Part shown: positions 1-8,329 of the stretch, piece after piece
How the letters are laid out: every line of letters begins with the position of its first letter
How positions within the stretch are numbered: position 1 is the first letter of the stretch
Origin: Fodinibacter sp963763015
GTDB taxonomy: Bacteria; Actinomycetota; Actinomycetes; Actinomycetales; Dermatophilaceae
NCBI GenBank assembly: GCA_963763015.1
Contig: CAVXML010000006.1
Span: forward strand, 360,493 to 424,492
Length of the DNA: 64,000 nt
Direction: 5' to 3'
The notes under the pieces: generated by a model
The model's input: the letters and a program-made list of their open reading frames with translations, nothing else
Told to the model about the DNA's origin: nothing
Databases searched by the model: none
Program-made: the position numbers and the translations under genes

Positions 1-2
1 AC

Positions 3-338
3 GCGAGCCAGCTCGTCGTGCACGGCGCAGACCGCAACTTCGTGTCGGCCCTGGTCACCCTCGACCCCGACGCCGTCCAGGGCTGGGCGGCCCAGAACGG
101 CATGGAGGGGGCGTCGTACGAGGAGATCGTCTCCTCGCCCGCCTGCCGTGAGATGGTCGAGGGCTACGTCGACCAGCTCAACCAGAACCTCAACCGCTGG
201 GAGACGATCAAGAAGTTCACGATCCTCGACACCGACCTCACGGTGGAAGAGGGTGAGCTCACGCCCAGCCTGAAGCTGAAGCGCAAGGTGGTCGCGGAGA
301 AGTACAAGGACCACCTCGACGCGCACTACACCGCCTGA
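3..338 (+). CDS. Long-chain fatty acid-CoA ligase (AMP-forming), C-terminal part
   Basis: The first 111 codons visible are the C-terminal end of an acyl-CoA synthetase of the FadD15 type; the gene begins before the window. The tail shows the mobile C-terminal domain: a stretch on autonomous subunits ('DGADRNFVSALVTLDPD'-like strand, here starting VVHGADRNFVSALVTLDPD), then ...EGELTPSLKLKRKVV, where the TPSLKLKR segment carries the lysine conserved near the end of adenylate-forming enzymes. The protein would activate fatty acids with ATP and CoA for beta-oxidation or lipid synthesis. The product ends HYTA, and a palindromic repeat follows 14 bases later, which probably ends the transcript. Family assignment is firm; the chain-length preference cannot be told. 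Confidence 0.85.
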   Translation, partial: ASQLVVHGADRNFVSALVTLDPDAVQGWAAQNGMEGASYEEIVSSPACREMVEGYVDQLNQNLNRWETIKKFTILDTDLTVEEGELTPSLKLKRKVVAEKYKDHLDAHYTA

Positions 339-351
339 CCCTCGCGTCCGA

Positions 352-434
352 CTCCCCGACTTCGTCTGTCGGGGTGCCACGACACGCCGCAGCGGCGGCG
401 TGTCGGCACCCATCTGACAGACGAAGTCGGGGAG
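352..434. repeat. Cruciform-like intergenic palindromic repeat, copy 1
   Basis: A perfect 19-bp inverted repeat (352-370 against 416-434, beginning CTCCCCGACTTCG) encloses a second hairpin built on GGGTGCC..GACACGCCGC and its complement. It sits between convergent genes, so it may act as a two-way terminator. A diverged copy lies at 13222-13300, which makes it a dispersed REP-like family rather than a one-off terminator. Confidence 0.8.
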
Positions 435-453
435 GACCCGGAGGGGTGAGGCG

Positions 454-1041
454 TCAGTCGGTGATCAGCGGCACGAACCGGTAGGCCCCGTGGGTGCTCA
501 CCCTGCGCCCACCCTCGGCTGTCTCGTCGCGCTGCACCCGCAGCATCCGCCCGCCGACCGGCGCCACGAGGATGCCGTCCGGCCGCAGCTGGGCGACGAG
601 CTCCTCCGGCAGGGTCCTTGCCATGGCCGAGACGAGGATCCGGTCGAAGGGCGCCTCGTCGGGCGCCCCGAGCACCCCCGGCGCCGCCGCGCGGATGCGA
701 GCCCACGGCATCCGCTCGGCAGCAACGGCAGCCGAGCCCGACACCACGAGATCCGGCACGCGCTCCACCCCGAGGACAGACCCGGTCGGGCCCACGAGCT
801 CGGCCAGCAGCGCGGTGGTCCAGCCCGAGCCCGAACCGACGTCGAGGACCCGGTGCCCGGGGCCGACGTCGAGGAGCTCGATCATCGCGAGCACGGTGCT
901 CGGCTGGCTGTTCGTCTGGCCGTGCCCGATGTCGAGGGGGCCGTCGTGGCGGGCCCTCCGCCGGACCGCTCGGGGGAGGAACCGCTCGCGAGGGTGGGCC
1001 GCCATCGCGGCCTGCACGCGCTCCCGGCCCGCCACGCTCAC
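454..1041 (-). CDS. pcm: Protein-L-isoaspartate O-methyltransferase family protein
   Basis: A 195-residue SAM-dependent methyltransferase. Visible are the substrate/cofactor entry motif GHGQTNSQPSTVLAMIELL (residues about 40-58), the glycine-rich SAM motif VLDVGSGSGW and the post-motif DRILVSAMA. Family members methylate isoaspartyl residues in aged proteins with SAM to start their repair, in the cytoplasm. The start is GTG at 1041, overlapping the stop of the upstream flavoprotein gene as GTGA, so the two are translationally coupled. An internal ATG exists but would remove the conserved N-terminal helix. The typical PIMT motif is somewhat altered here, as in many actinobacterial members, so substrate specificity is less certain than the fold. 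Confidence 0.85.
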   Translation of the reverse strand: MSVAGRERVQAAMAAHPRERFLPRAVRRRARHDGPLDIGHGQTNSQPSTVLAMIELLDVGPGHRVLDVGSGSGWTTALLAELVGPTGSVLGVERVPDLVVSGSAAVAAERMPWARIRAAAPGVLGAPDEAPFDRILVSAMARTLPEELVAQLRPDGILVAPVGGRMLRVQRDETAEGGRRVSTHGAYRFVPLITD

Positions 1042-2417
1042 CCCGCCAGGTCTGCCAGGGCGGTCTCGACCGCACGGGTGAAGGTCGGGTACGCGAGGGG
1101 CATCGCCCGCAGGGTGGTCGTCGGGATGCGCGCGTGCACCGCCGTCGCCAGCATCGAGAGCACCTCCCCGCCCATGGGTCCCACCGAGGTCGCCCCGACC
1201 AGGTGGCCCGCGGTGCGGTCCTCGACGAGCTTGATGACGCCCCTCCCTCCGGGCCCGTGGATCCAGCCGCGCGTCGAGGCGGCCAGGGGTGCGCAGCCCA
1301 CGGCGACCTCGACCCCTGCCTCGCGGGCCCGCTCCTCCGTCATCCCGACCGAGCCGACCTCGGGGTCCGTGTAGGTCACCCGGGGCACCGCGTGGTACTC
1401 CGCCGGGGAACCGTCGCGCCCGAGGACGTCGCGCAGGGCGACCGCCGCCTGGTACATCGACACGTGCGTGAACGCCCCCTTCCCCGTGATGTCGCCGATC
1501 GCCCAGAGGCGGTTCCCGGCGCGCATCCGCTCGTCGGTGTCGACGGCATGCGATGACGGGTCCAGTCCCACGGAGTCGAGCCCGATGTCGCTGAGGTTGG
1601 GTCGTCGTCCGGCCGCCACGAGGAGCTCGTCGGCGACCACCTCCCGCGCGTCGCCGCCGGCGTCCGTCACCTCGAGGGTGAACGAGCCCGCTGCGTGCCG
1701 CACCGAGTGCACGGACGCGCCGGCCAGCACCTCGACACCGTCCTCGCCGAGGGCCTCGGCCACGACGTCGGACGCCTCGGGCTCCTCGGCCGCGAGGATG
1801 CGCGGTGCCGCCTCGACGAGCGTGACCCGCGTCCCGAACCTCGCGAACGCCTGGGCCAGCTCGACGCCGATCGCTCCGCCGCCCACGACGACCATGGATG
1901 CCGGGAGCCGCGGCGTGGCGAGCGCCTCCCGGTTCGTCCAGTACGGGGTGTCCTCGAGGCCGTCCACCGGGGGAGCGGAGGGAGTGGTGCCGGTGTTGAG
2001 CACGACCCCACGGGCAGCGGTGTAGCGGGTGCCGTCGACCTCGACCACGCCCGGGGCCGTGAGTCGGCCATGGCCGCGCACGAAGTGCACGCCCGCCTTC
2101 TCGAGACGCTCGACCGCCACTCGGTCGTCCCAGTCGTCGGTCGCCTCGTCCCGGATGCGCCGGTGGACGGCACCCCAGTCGAGCACGACGTCGGCGTCGC
2201 CGGCCAGCATGGCCACCCGGCGCGCCTCGGCCACGGTGTTCGCGGCCCGGATGGCCATCTTCGAGGGGACGCATCCGTAGTAGGGGCACTCCCCTCCCAC
2301 GAGCCGCTCGTCGATCCCGACGACCGACAGGCCGGCCCGAGCCGCCTCGGTCGCGAGGTGCTCGCCGCCGGGTCCGAGCCCGAGGACGACGAGGTCGACG
2401 GTGCGATCGCTGTTCAT
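1038..2417 (-). CDS. FAD-dependent pyridine nucleotide-disulfide oxidoreductase
   Basis: A 459-residue class I flavoprotein disulfide reductase. The N-terminal FAD-binding segment is VDLVVLGLGPGGEHLA, followed by the redox-active disulfide GGECPYYGCVPSK (Cys-X4-Cys, about residues 40-52), the NAD(P) Rossmann motif VVVGGGAIGVELA near the middle, and the second FAD contact LWAIGDITGKGAFTH. The family includes dihydrolipoamide dehydrogenase and mercuric reductase. The usual C-terminal HxxxxE dyad of lipoamide dehydrogenases is not evident: the tail reads AYPTFTRAVETALADLAG with Tyr-Pro in the corresponding place, which argues against a true Lpd and for an uncharacterised reductase. The start is ATG (MNSDRT); the open frame extends much further upstream but is antisense to the radical SAM gene. 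Coupled to pcm downstream. Confidence 0.85.
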   Translation of the reverse strand: MNSDRTVDLVVLGLGPGGEHLATEAARAGLSVVGIDERLVGGECPYYGCVPSKMAIRAANTVAEARRVAMLAGDADVVLDWGAVHRRIRDEATDDWDDRVAVERLEKAGVHFVRGHGRLTAPGVVEVDGTRYTAARGVVLNTGTTPSAPPVDGLEDTPYWTNREALATPRLPASMVVVGGGAIGVELAQAFARFGTRVTLVEAAPRILAAEEPEASDVVAEALGEDGVEVLAGASVHSVRHAAGSFTLEVTDAGGDAREVVADELLVAAGRRPNLSDIGLDSVGLDPSSHAVDTDERMRAGNRLWAIGDITGKGAFTHVSMYQAAVALRDVLGRDGSPAEYHAVPRVTYTDPEVGSVGMTEERAREAGVEVAVGCAPLAASTRGWIHGPGGRGVIKLVEDRTAGHLVGATSVGPMGGEVLSMLATAVHARIPTTTLRAMPLAYPTFTRAVETALADLAG

Positions 2418-2528
2418 GGGGCTAGCCAAACACGCGCGCACGTCGTGCGTCAGCCCACCGCGCCCCGCCGATTTCCGTCGACCCGGTCGAGCGAGCGTGC
2501 GGGGTTTGGGGCACATGTCCGAGCCACA

Positions 2529-2534
2529 TACCCT
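2529..2534 (+). promoter_or_regulatory. Putative -10 box of a leaderless promoter
   Basis: TACCCT lies six bases before the ATG of the radical SAM gene and no Shine-Dalgarno sequence is present between them, so transcription probably starts at or next to the ATG. Confidence 0.45.
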
Positions 2535-2540
2535 TGGTGG

Positions 2541-4523
2541 ATGCCCGGACAGTCCGTCTTCCGCTCCCTCGAGCCCTTGCTCGAGCAGGTGAGCAAGCCG
2601 ATCCAGTACGTGGGCGGCGAGCTGAACTCGACCGTCAAGGACTGGGACGTCGCCGGCGACGCCACCGTCCGCTGGGCGCTGATGTACCCCGACGCCTACG
2701 AGGTCGGTGTGCCGAACCAAGGCGTCATGATCCTGTACGAAGTGCTCAACGAGCGCCCCGACGCGCTGGCCGAGCGCACCTACGCCGTGTGGCCCGACCT
2801 CGAGGCGCTCATGCGTGAGAACGGGGTGCCCCAGTTCACCGTCGACGCGCACCGGGCGGTGGGCGACTTCGACCTGCTGGGCATCTCCTTCTCGACCGAG
2901 CTCGGCTACACCAACATGCTCACCGCGCTCGACCTGGCCGGCATCCCGCTCCACGCCGCCGACCGCGACGACACGCACCCGATCGTGGTGGCGGGCGGCC
3001 ACGCCGCGTTCAACCCGGAGACGATCGCCGACTTCGTCGACGCCGCCGTGGTGGGGGACGGCGAGGAGGCCGTGCTGGCCATCACCGACATCGTCGGCGC
3101 CTGGAAGGGCGAGGGGATGCCGGGTGGCCGCCGTGAGCTCCTCCTGCGCCTGGCGCGGACCGGTGGGGTCTACGTGCCGGCGTTCTACGACGTGAGCTAC
3201 CTGCCGGACGGGCGGATCCAGCGGATCGCCCCCAGCCCGGATGCCCCCGGCGTCCCGTGGCGGGTCGCGAAGCACACCGTCATGGACCTCGACGCGTGGC
3301 CGTACCCCAAGCAGCCGCTCGTGCCACTCGCCGAGTCGGTGCACGAGCGGATGTCGGTCGAGATCTTCCGCGGCTGCACCCGGGGCTGCCGGTTCTGCCA
3401 GGCCGGCATGATCACCCGCCCGGTGCGTGAGCGCAGCATCACCGGCATCGGCGAGATGGTCGAGCGCGGCCTGGCCGCCACGGGCTTCGAGGAGGTGGGG
3501 CTGCTCTCGCTGAGCTCGGCCGACCACTCCGAGATCGCCGACGTCACGAAGGGCCTGGCCGACCGCTACGAGGGCACGAACACCGGGCTGTCGCTGCCGT
3601 CGACGCGGGTCGACGCCTTCAACATCGACCTCGCGAACGAGCTGACCCGAAACGGCCGCCGCTCCGGGCTGACCTTCGCGCCCGAGGGCGGGTCCGAGCG
3701 GATCCGCAAGGTCATCAACAAGATGGTCAGCGAGGACGACCTGATCCGCACCGTCGCGGCGGCCTACGGGGCCGGCTGGCGCCAGGTGAAGCTCTACTTC
3801 ATGTGCGGTCTGCCGACCGAGACCGACGAGGACGTCCTCCAGATCGCCGAGCTCGCCAAGCGGGTCATCGACACCGGCCGCGAGGTGAGCGGCCGCCGCG
3901 ACATCCGCTGCACGGTCTCGATCGGTGGGTTCGTGCCCAAGCCGCACACGCCGTTCCAGTGGGCCGCCCAGCTGGGCGCCGAGGAGACCGACGCGCGGCT
4001 GGACAAGCTGCGTCAGGCGATCCGCTCCGACCGGCGCTACGGCTCGGCCATCGGGTTCCGCTACCACGACGGCAAGCCCGGCATCGTCGAGGGGCTGCTC
4101 TCGCGCGGCGACCGCAGGGTCGGCCGGGTCATCGAGGCGGTGTGGCGCGACGGCGGGCGCTTCGACGGCTGGTCGGAGCACTTCTCCTACGACCGCTGGA
4201 TGGCCGCCGCCGAGCGCGAGCTGGCTCCCTTCGGCGTCGACGTCGCCTGGTACACCACCCGCGAGCGCGGGGAGACCGAGGTGCTCGCCTGGGACCACAT
4301 CGACTCCGGCCTCGACAAGGAGTGGCTCTGGCAGGACTGGCTCGACGCGCTCGACGAGACCGAGGTCGAGGACTGCCGCTGGACGCCGTGCTTCGACTGC
4401 GGCGTCTGCCCCCAGATGGGCACCGAGATCGAGATCGGGCCCACCGGCAAGACGCTCCTGCCGCTCACCGTCCTCGGTGCCGGCCGAGCCCAGATGGCCG
4501 AGCACGTCCACGCCCACTCCTGA
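2541..4523 (+). CDS. TIGR03960-family B12-binding radical SAM protein
   Basis: A 660-residue protein. The N-terminal 200 residues resemble a B12-binding-like alpha/beta domain (ALMYPDAYEVGVPNQG, then VVAGGHAAFNPETIADFVDA), followed by the radical SAM cluster motif CTRGCRFCQ (Cys-X3-Cys-X2-Cys, about residue 279), which binds a 4Fe-4S cluster and cleaves SAM. A C-terminal cysteine cluster (CRWTPCFDCGVCPQMG) may bind another metal site. Members of this family are commonly encoded beside a DUF2344 (TIGR03936) protein; here that partner lies at 8330, about 3.8 kb away. The reaction is not established for the family; tRNA or ribosome-linked modification has been suggested by context only. The start is the ATG six bases after a TACCCT box. 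Confidence 0.88.
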   Translation: MPGQSVFRSLEPLLEQVSKPIQYVGGELNSTVKDWDVAGDATVRWALMYPDAYEVGVPNQGVMILYEVLNERPDALAERTYAVWPDLEALMRENGVPQFTVDAHRAVGDFDLLGISFSTELGYTNMLTALDLAGIPLHAADRDDTHPIVVAGGHAAFNPETIADFVDAAVVGDGEEAVLAITDIVGAWKGEGMPGGRRELLLRLARTGGVYVPAFYDVSYLPDGRIQRIAPSPDAPGVPWRVAKHTVMDLDAWPYPKQPLVPLAESVHERMSVEIFRGCTRGCRFCQAGMITRPVRERSITGIGEMVERGLAATGFEEVGLLSLSSADHSEIADVTKGLADRYEGTNTGLSLPSTRVDAFNIDLANELTRNGRRSGLTFAPEGGSERIRKVINKMVSEDDLIRTVAAAYGAGWRQVKLYFMCGLPTETDEDVLQIAELAKRVIDTGREVSGRRDIRCTVSIGGFVPKPHTPFQWAAQLGAEETDARLDKLRQAIRSDRRYGSAIGFRYHDGKPGIVEGLLSRGDRRVGRVIEAVWRDGGRFDGWSEHFSYDRWMAAAERELAPFGVDVAWYTTRERGETEVLAWDHIDSGLDKEWLWQDWLDALDETEVEDCRWTPCFDCGVCPQMGTEIEIGPTGKTLLPLTVLGAGRAQMAEHVHAHS

Positions 4524-4571
4524 CTCGGCCGCTCACCGCACCCCCCGGCCACCCGACCCCGCTCCGGCCCG

Positions 4572-4605
4572 TCGACGCAACCTCTGCTAGCAGAGGTTGC
4601 GTCGA
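4572..4605. repeat. Perfect 34-bp palindrome
   Basis: TCGACGCAACCTCTGC and its exact complement meet at a central TA with no loop. It lies 49 bases after the radical SAM stop and directly next to a second perfect palindrome. The arm motif CAACCTCTGCT recurs once more as a half copy at about 4638-4649. Confidence 0.85.
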
Positions 4606-4606
4606 G

Positions 4607-4630
4607 GACCACAGGGTGCACCCTGTGGTC
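4607..4630. repeat. Perfect 24-bp palindrome adjoining the first
   Basis: GACCACAGGGTG and its exact complement, one base after the 34-bp palindrome. The pair could form two cruciforms or a double hairpin terminator for the radical SAM gene; a protein-binding operator for the channel gene downstream is an alternative. Confidence 0.8.
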
Positions 4631-4733
4631 GTGTACCCAACCTCTGCTGGGCGAAAGTGCAGACGGAACACCGGGTTGTGTCGTCGCCCGCATGCCCAGG
4701 ATGCCCATGCCTCGCCGGTGACAGGATGAGGCC

Positions 4734-5783
4734 GTGGCCTCCCCGAGCACGAGCAGCCGTCGGCGGTCGCTGCTCATGGGCACCGACTCGGGGCGGGATG
4801 CCGTCCGCCGCATCGCCGTGGCGGTGCTGGCCCTCGGCATGGTCACGATCGTTGGGACGGTCGGCTACGTCGCGCTGGGCTTCGGTCCGATGGACGCGCT
4901 CTACCAGACCGTCACGACCGTGGCCACCGTGGGCTTCCGTGAGGTACAGCCTCTCGACCACGCGGGCCAGCTGTTCACCATGGTCCTCATCGTCCTGGGC
5001 GTCGGGACCGTGCTCTACAACCTCGGGGTCCTCGTCGAGGCCGTCACCGAGGGCCACCTGCGCGAGCACCTCTGGAGGCGTCGCATGGACCGGGACATCG
5101 CGCGGCTGCGCGACCACGTCATCGTGTGCGGGCACGGCCGGGTCGGCCGCGCCGCGAGCCGCCACCTGCTCGACGAGGGGCACGCCGTCGTCGTGGTGGA
5201 CAGCGACCCGAGCCGGCTCGAGGGGCTCACCGACCCGCATGTCCTCGGCGACGCGGCGCGCGACGACATCCTGCGGGAGGCCGGCATCGAGCACGCGCGC
5301 GCGCTGATCTGCGCGCTCGGGACGGATGCCGAGACGATGTACGCGACACTCTCGGCACGGGCCCTCCGGCCGGACCTCGTGATCATCAGCCGGGCCCGCA
5401 CCCTGGACTCCAAGGAGAAGCTGGTCCTCGCCGGGGCCACCCGGGCGGTCAACCCACAGCTCATCGGCGGGCGCCGGATGGCCTCGTTCGCCCTCCACGC
5501 CGACGTGGCGGAGTTCCTCGACGAGGTCATGCACGAGGACGACCTCGACTTCCGAATCGAGCAGGTCCGCCTCGGCGACACCAGCCCGCTCGTCGGCCTG
5601 AGCCTGGGGCAGGTCGACGTCCCGGGCCTGTCCGGGTGCCAGCTGCTGGCCCTGCGCCGACCGCGCAGGGGCGCCTTCCTCCCCACTCCACCACCGGAGA
5701 CCCGTATCGAGGCCGGCGCCACCCTCATCGTGTTCGGGAGCCCCGAACAGGTCCAGGCCCTGCGGTTCTCGGCAGCGCGGTGA
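4734..5783 (+). CDS. Two-helix potassium channel with TrkA-N/TrkA-C (RCK) domains
   Basis: A 349-residue membrane protein. Two transmembrane helices (about residues 23-45 and 76-98) flank a pore loop reading TVTTVATVGFREV, a TVGF variant of the K+ selectivity filter. A TrkA-N/RCK Rossmann domain follows (HVIVCGHGRVGRAASRHLL, with the acidic end of strand 2 as VVVDSD), and a TrkA-C domain occupies about 260-349. Such proteins form tetrameric, ligand-gated K+ channels in the plasma membrane. The start is GTG at 4734 with AGGATGAG just upstream. It is followed after 13 bases by the thioesterase gene. The channel identity is well supported; the ion has not been shown for this variant filter. Confidence 0.88.
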   Translation: MASPSTSSRRRSLLMGTDSGRDAVRRIAVAVLALGMVTIVGTVGYVALGFGPMDALYQTVTTVATVGFREVQPLDHAGQLFTMVLIVLGVGTVLYNLGVLVEAVTEGHLREHLWRRRMDRDIARLRDHVIVCGHGRVGRAASRHLLDEGHAVVVVDSDPSRLEGLTDPHVLGDAARDDILREAGIEHARALICALGTDAETMYATLSARALRPDLVIISRARTLDSKEKLVLAGATRAVNPQLIGGRRMASFALHADVAEFLDEVMHEDDLDFRIEQVRLGDTSPLVGLSLGQVDVPGLSGCQLLALRRPRRGAFLPTPPPETRIEAGATLIVFGSPEQVQALRFSAAR

Positions 5784-5796
5784 GCATGATGGCGGC

Positions 5797-6744
5797 ATGA
5801 CCAGCGAGACGCCCCCCGCCGAGATCACCCTCCGGTTCCTGGCGGCTCCGACGGATGCCGGGCAGTCCGGCTCGGTCTCGGCGGGTCGGGTCCTCGAGTG
5901 GATCGACAAGGCGGGTTACGCGGCGGCCGCCGGGTGGAGCGGGACCTACGCGGTCACGGCCTACGTGGGCAACGTCCGCTTCACCCGCCCGGTCGAGGTG
6001 GGGGAGCTCGTCGAGGTCACGGCACGGGTCGTCCACACCGGCCGCACGTCGATGCACATCACGGTCGACGTGGCGTCCGGCCAGCCCCGCACACGCCGGC
6101 TCGAGCCGGCGACGCGCTGCCTCATCATCTTCGTCGCGGTCGACGAGCAGGGCCGCTCCACGCCGGTCCGCCCGTTCGTGCCGAGAACCCTCGGTGAGGA
6201 GCTCCAGCAGCGGTGGGCCGTGCGGCGCGGCGAGCTGCGGGCGGAGGTCGAGGCCGCCATGGCGGGCCAGCGGTACACGGATGCCGGCACGGCACCCCGC
6301 GTGGTCATGCGCTTCCTCGCCGCACCGACCGACGTGAACTGGGGCGGCAAGGTGCACGGGGGGATCGTCATGCGGTGGATCGACGAGGCGGCCCAGGTGG
6401 TCGCGACCCGGTGGACCGGTCAGGCCCGCAACGTGGCGATCTTCACCGGCGGCGTTCGCTTCTACCGGCCGCTGCGGATCGGTCACGTCGTCGAGGTCGA
6501 GGCTCGACTCCTGCACACCGGGCGCACCTCCATGCACATCGGCGTGCACGTGCGCTCGGGCGACCCGGCCGCCGGGCCCGACGGCATGGAGCTCACGACC
6601 TACTGCCGCACCGTCTTCGTCGCGATCGACGAGGACCGCCGCGCGGTCCCCTGCCCGACGTGGGTGCCGGTCAACGACGAGGACCGGGCCTTGGACGCCC
6701 ACGCCGTCGAGCTCGTGCGGATCCGCGAGCGCTTCGGCGACTGA
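5797..6744 (+). CDS. Acyl-CoA thioesterase with two hotdog domains
   Basis: A 315-residue tandem hotdog-fold (4HBT) protein. Repeat 1 spans about residues 8-125 and repeat 2 about 165-300; both start with FLAAPTD and contain WID, RxFTRPVEVGELVEV or RFYRPLRIGHVVEV, and HTGRTSMHI. Repeat 2 has the canonical NWGGKVHGGIVMRWIDEAA helix, whereas in repeat 1 the HGG is replaced (SGSVSAGRVLEWIDKAG), so the two halves may have different roles. These enzymes hydrolyse acyl-CoA thioesters in the cytoplasm. The start ATG lies 13 bases past the channel gene, suggesting co-transcription. Confidence 0.87.
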   Translation: MTSETPPAEITLRFLAAPTDAGQSGSVSAGRVLEWIDKAGYAAAAGWSGTYAVTAYVGNVRFTRPVEVGELVEVTARVVHTGRTSMHITVDVASGQPRTRRLEPATRCLIIFVAVDEQGRSTPVRPFVPRTLGEELQQRWAVRRGELRAEVEAAMAGQRYTDAGTAPRVVMRFLAAPTDVNWGGKVHGGIVMRWIDEAAQVVATRWTGQARNVAIFTGGVRFYRPLRIGHVVEVEARLLHTGRTSMHIGVHVRSGDPAAGPDGMELTTYCRTVFVAIDEDRRAVPCPTWVPVNDEDRALDAHAVELVRIRERFGD

Positions 6745-6838
6745 CATCCATAGGAGCATCCCGGCATCCTCAGCGAGCGCCGCCGCCACGGCCCTGCCCT
6801 CCCGGTGGGCGGGGGGCAGCCCGCGGGCGGCGGACCGC

Positions 6839-8206
6839 TCAGCCGTAGAGCGCCCCGACGACCTCGCGGAACGTCGCCGTGTGCCGGTCGACGTCGGCAC
6901 GCGTGGTGTCGGGGCACATGAGCGCCATGTTGTGGAACGGCGTCATGAGGATGCCGCGGTTGCACATGGCGAGGTGCATGTAGGCGTCGATGTCGTCGTC
7001 GTGGGCCGCGGCCGACTCCTCGCCGCTCGTCGGTGCCGGCCGGGTGAAGCGGTACTCGGCCCGAGCGCCGAGCTGGTTGATCGACCAGGGGACGTCGAGG
7101 GCGTCGAGCGTGTCCTGCACGCCCTCGGTGAAGGCGGCGGCCAGGCGGGTCATGTGCGCGAACGCGTCCTCGGTGAGCACCTCTCCGAGGGTCGCGCGCA
7201 TCGCCGCGGTGGAGACCGCGTTGCCCGCGAGTGTGCCGCCGACCCCGCCGACGTCGACGATGTCGGCTTCCCCGGACTCGGTGTGGCGGGTCACGGATGC
7301 CGCCACCTCGTCGCTGATGCCGTAGGCGCCCGACGGGATGCCGCCGCCGATCGACTTGCCGATGACGACGATGTCCGGCTCGAGTCCCCACTCCGTCGTG
7401 GCACCCCCCCAGCCCACCGAGAACGTGTGCGTCTCGTCGATCATCAGCAGGGAGCCGTAGCGGGTGGCGAGCTCGCGCAGGCCCTCGAGGAACCCCGGCT
7501 CGGGAAGGACGATGCCGATGTTGGTGAGGGCCGGCTCGGTGAGGATGGCGGCCACGTCACCGTGGGCCAGCTCGCGCTCGACGGACGCGAGGTCGTTCCA
7601 CGTGGCGGCCCGGGTCGTGAGGTCCAGCGGCACCGGGGGAGCCACGTTGCCCGGGCGGGACTGCGCCTTGCCCTCGGGACCCGGCACCGCGAAGGTCTCG
7701 TCGACCGAACCGTGGTAGCAGTAGGCGAAGACGAGGATCTTCGGTCTCCCGGTCGCCAGGCGAGCCAGCCGCACCGCCCACCGGTTGGCATCGGTGGCCG
7801 AGAGCGTGAAGCTCCACAGCGGCATCCCGAACCGCCGGGCCAGCTCGGCACCGACCCACTGCGCGTCCTCGCTGGGCAGCATCGTCGTGATGCCGCCGAG
7901 CTCGCCCATCCGCCGGGCCACTGCGTCGACGGTCGGTCGGGGGGAGTGGCCAGCCATGGCACCGGTGTCCCCGAGGGCGAAGTCGATGTAGGTGTGGCGG
8001 TCGACGTCCGTGACCCGGTTGCCTCGAGCGTGGTCGAGGTACAGGGGGAAGCCTCCGGTCCACTTGTTCATCCAGGTCATCGGCACCCGGCCGAAGAGGT
8101 TGTCTCCCTGTTCGAAGAGGGCGCGGCTTCGCGGATGCCGTTCCGTGTAGGTCGCCTGCTCGGCGGCAAGCAGGGAGTGGATGCGGGACCGGTCGATGGT
8201 GGGCAT
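6839..8206 (-). CDS. Class III (glutamate-1-semialdehyde-like) aminotransferase
   Basis: A 455-residue PLP-dependent enzyme. The PLP-binding lysine is in DIVVIGKSIGGGIPSGAYG, preceded by the LLMIDETHTF aspartate motif that contacts the pyridine ring. The fold and the GxxDGxxxxDxxxG-like start (YIDFALGDTGAMAGHSP) place it with glutamate-1-semialdehyde 2,1-aminomutase-like transaminases of unknown substrate; no heme genes are nearby, so hemL is unlikely. It is single, transcribed against both neighbours, with the stop 95 bases from the thioesterase stop. Confidence 0.87.
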   Translation of the reverse strand: MPTIDRSRIHSLLAAEQATYTERHPRSRALFEQGDNLFGRVPMTWMNKWTGGFPLYLDHARGNRVTDVDRHTYIDFALGDTGAMAGHSPRPTVDAVARRMGELGGITTMLPSEDAQWVGAELARRFGMPLWSFTLSATDANRWAVRLARLATGRPKILVFAYCYHGSVDETFAVPGPEGKAQSRPGNVAPPVPLDLTTRAATWNDLASVERELAHGDVAAILTEPALTNIGIVLPEPGFLEGLRELATRYGSLLMIDETHTFSVGWGGATTEWGLEPDIVVIGKSIGGGIPSGAYGISDEVAASVTRHTESGEADIVDVGGVGGTLAGNAVSTAAMRATLGEVLTEDAFAHMTRLAAAFTEGVQDTLDALDVPWSINQLGARAEYRFTRPAPTSGEESAAAHDDDIDAYMHLAMCNRGILMTPFHNMALMCPDTTRADVDRHTATFREVVGALYG

Positions 8207-8317
8207 GTCGGCACTGTAGCGCTGCGGATGGGAGGGACCTCCGGACTCCGGGCCACGCTTTCCGTCGCTCGAACGCCGGTCCGGATGCCGATTCCGTCAC
8301 CGTGAGGGACGGCCGAC

Positions 8318-8323
8318 TAGGCT
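8318..8323 (+). promoter_or_regulatory. Putative -10 box of a leaderless promoter
   Basis: TAGGCT ends six bases before the ATG of the DUF2344 gene with no ribosome binding site between. Confidence 0.5.
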
Positions 8324-8329
8324 CTGCGC

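Noticed and set aside
1038..4517. Leftward open frame extending the flavoprotein across the radical SAM gene
   Set aside because: The extension has only low-complexity Val/Gly/Arg translation typical of the antisense of a GC-rich gene; a good ATG start (2417) and full-length family match lie inside.
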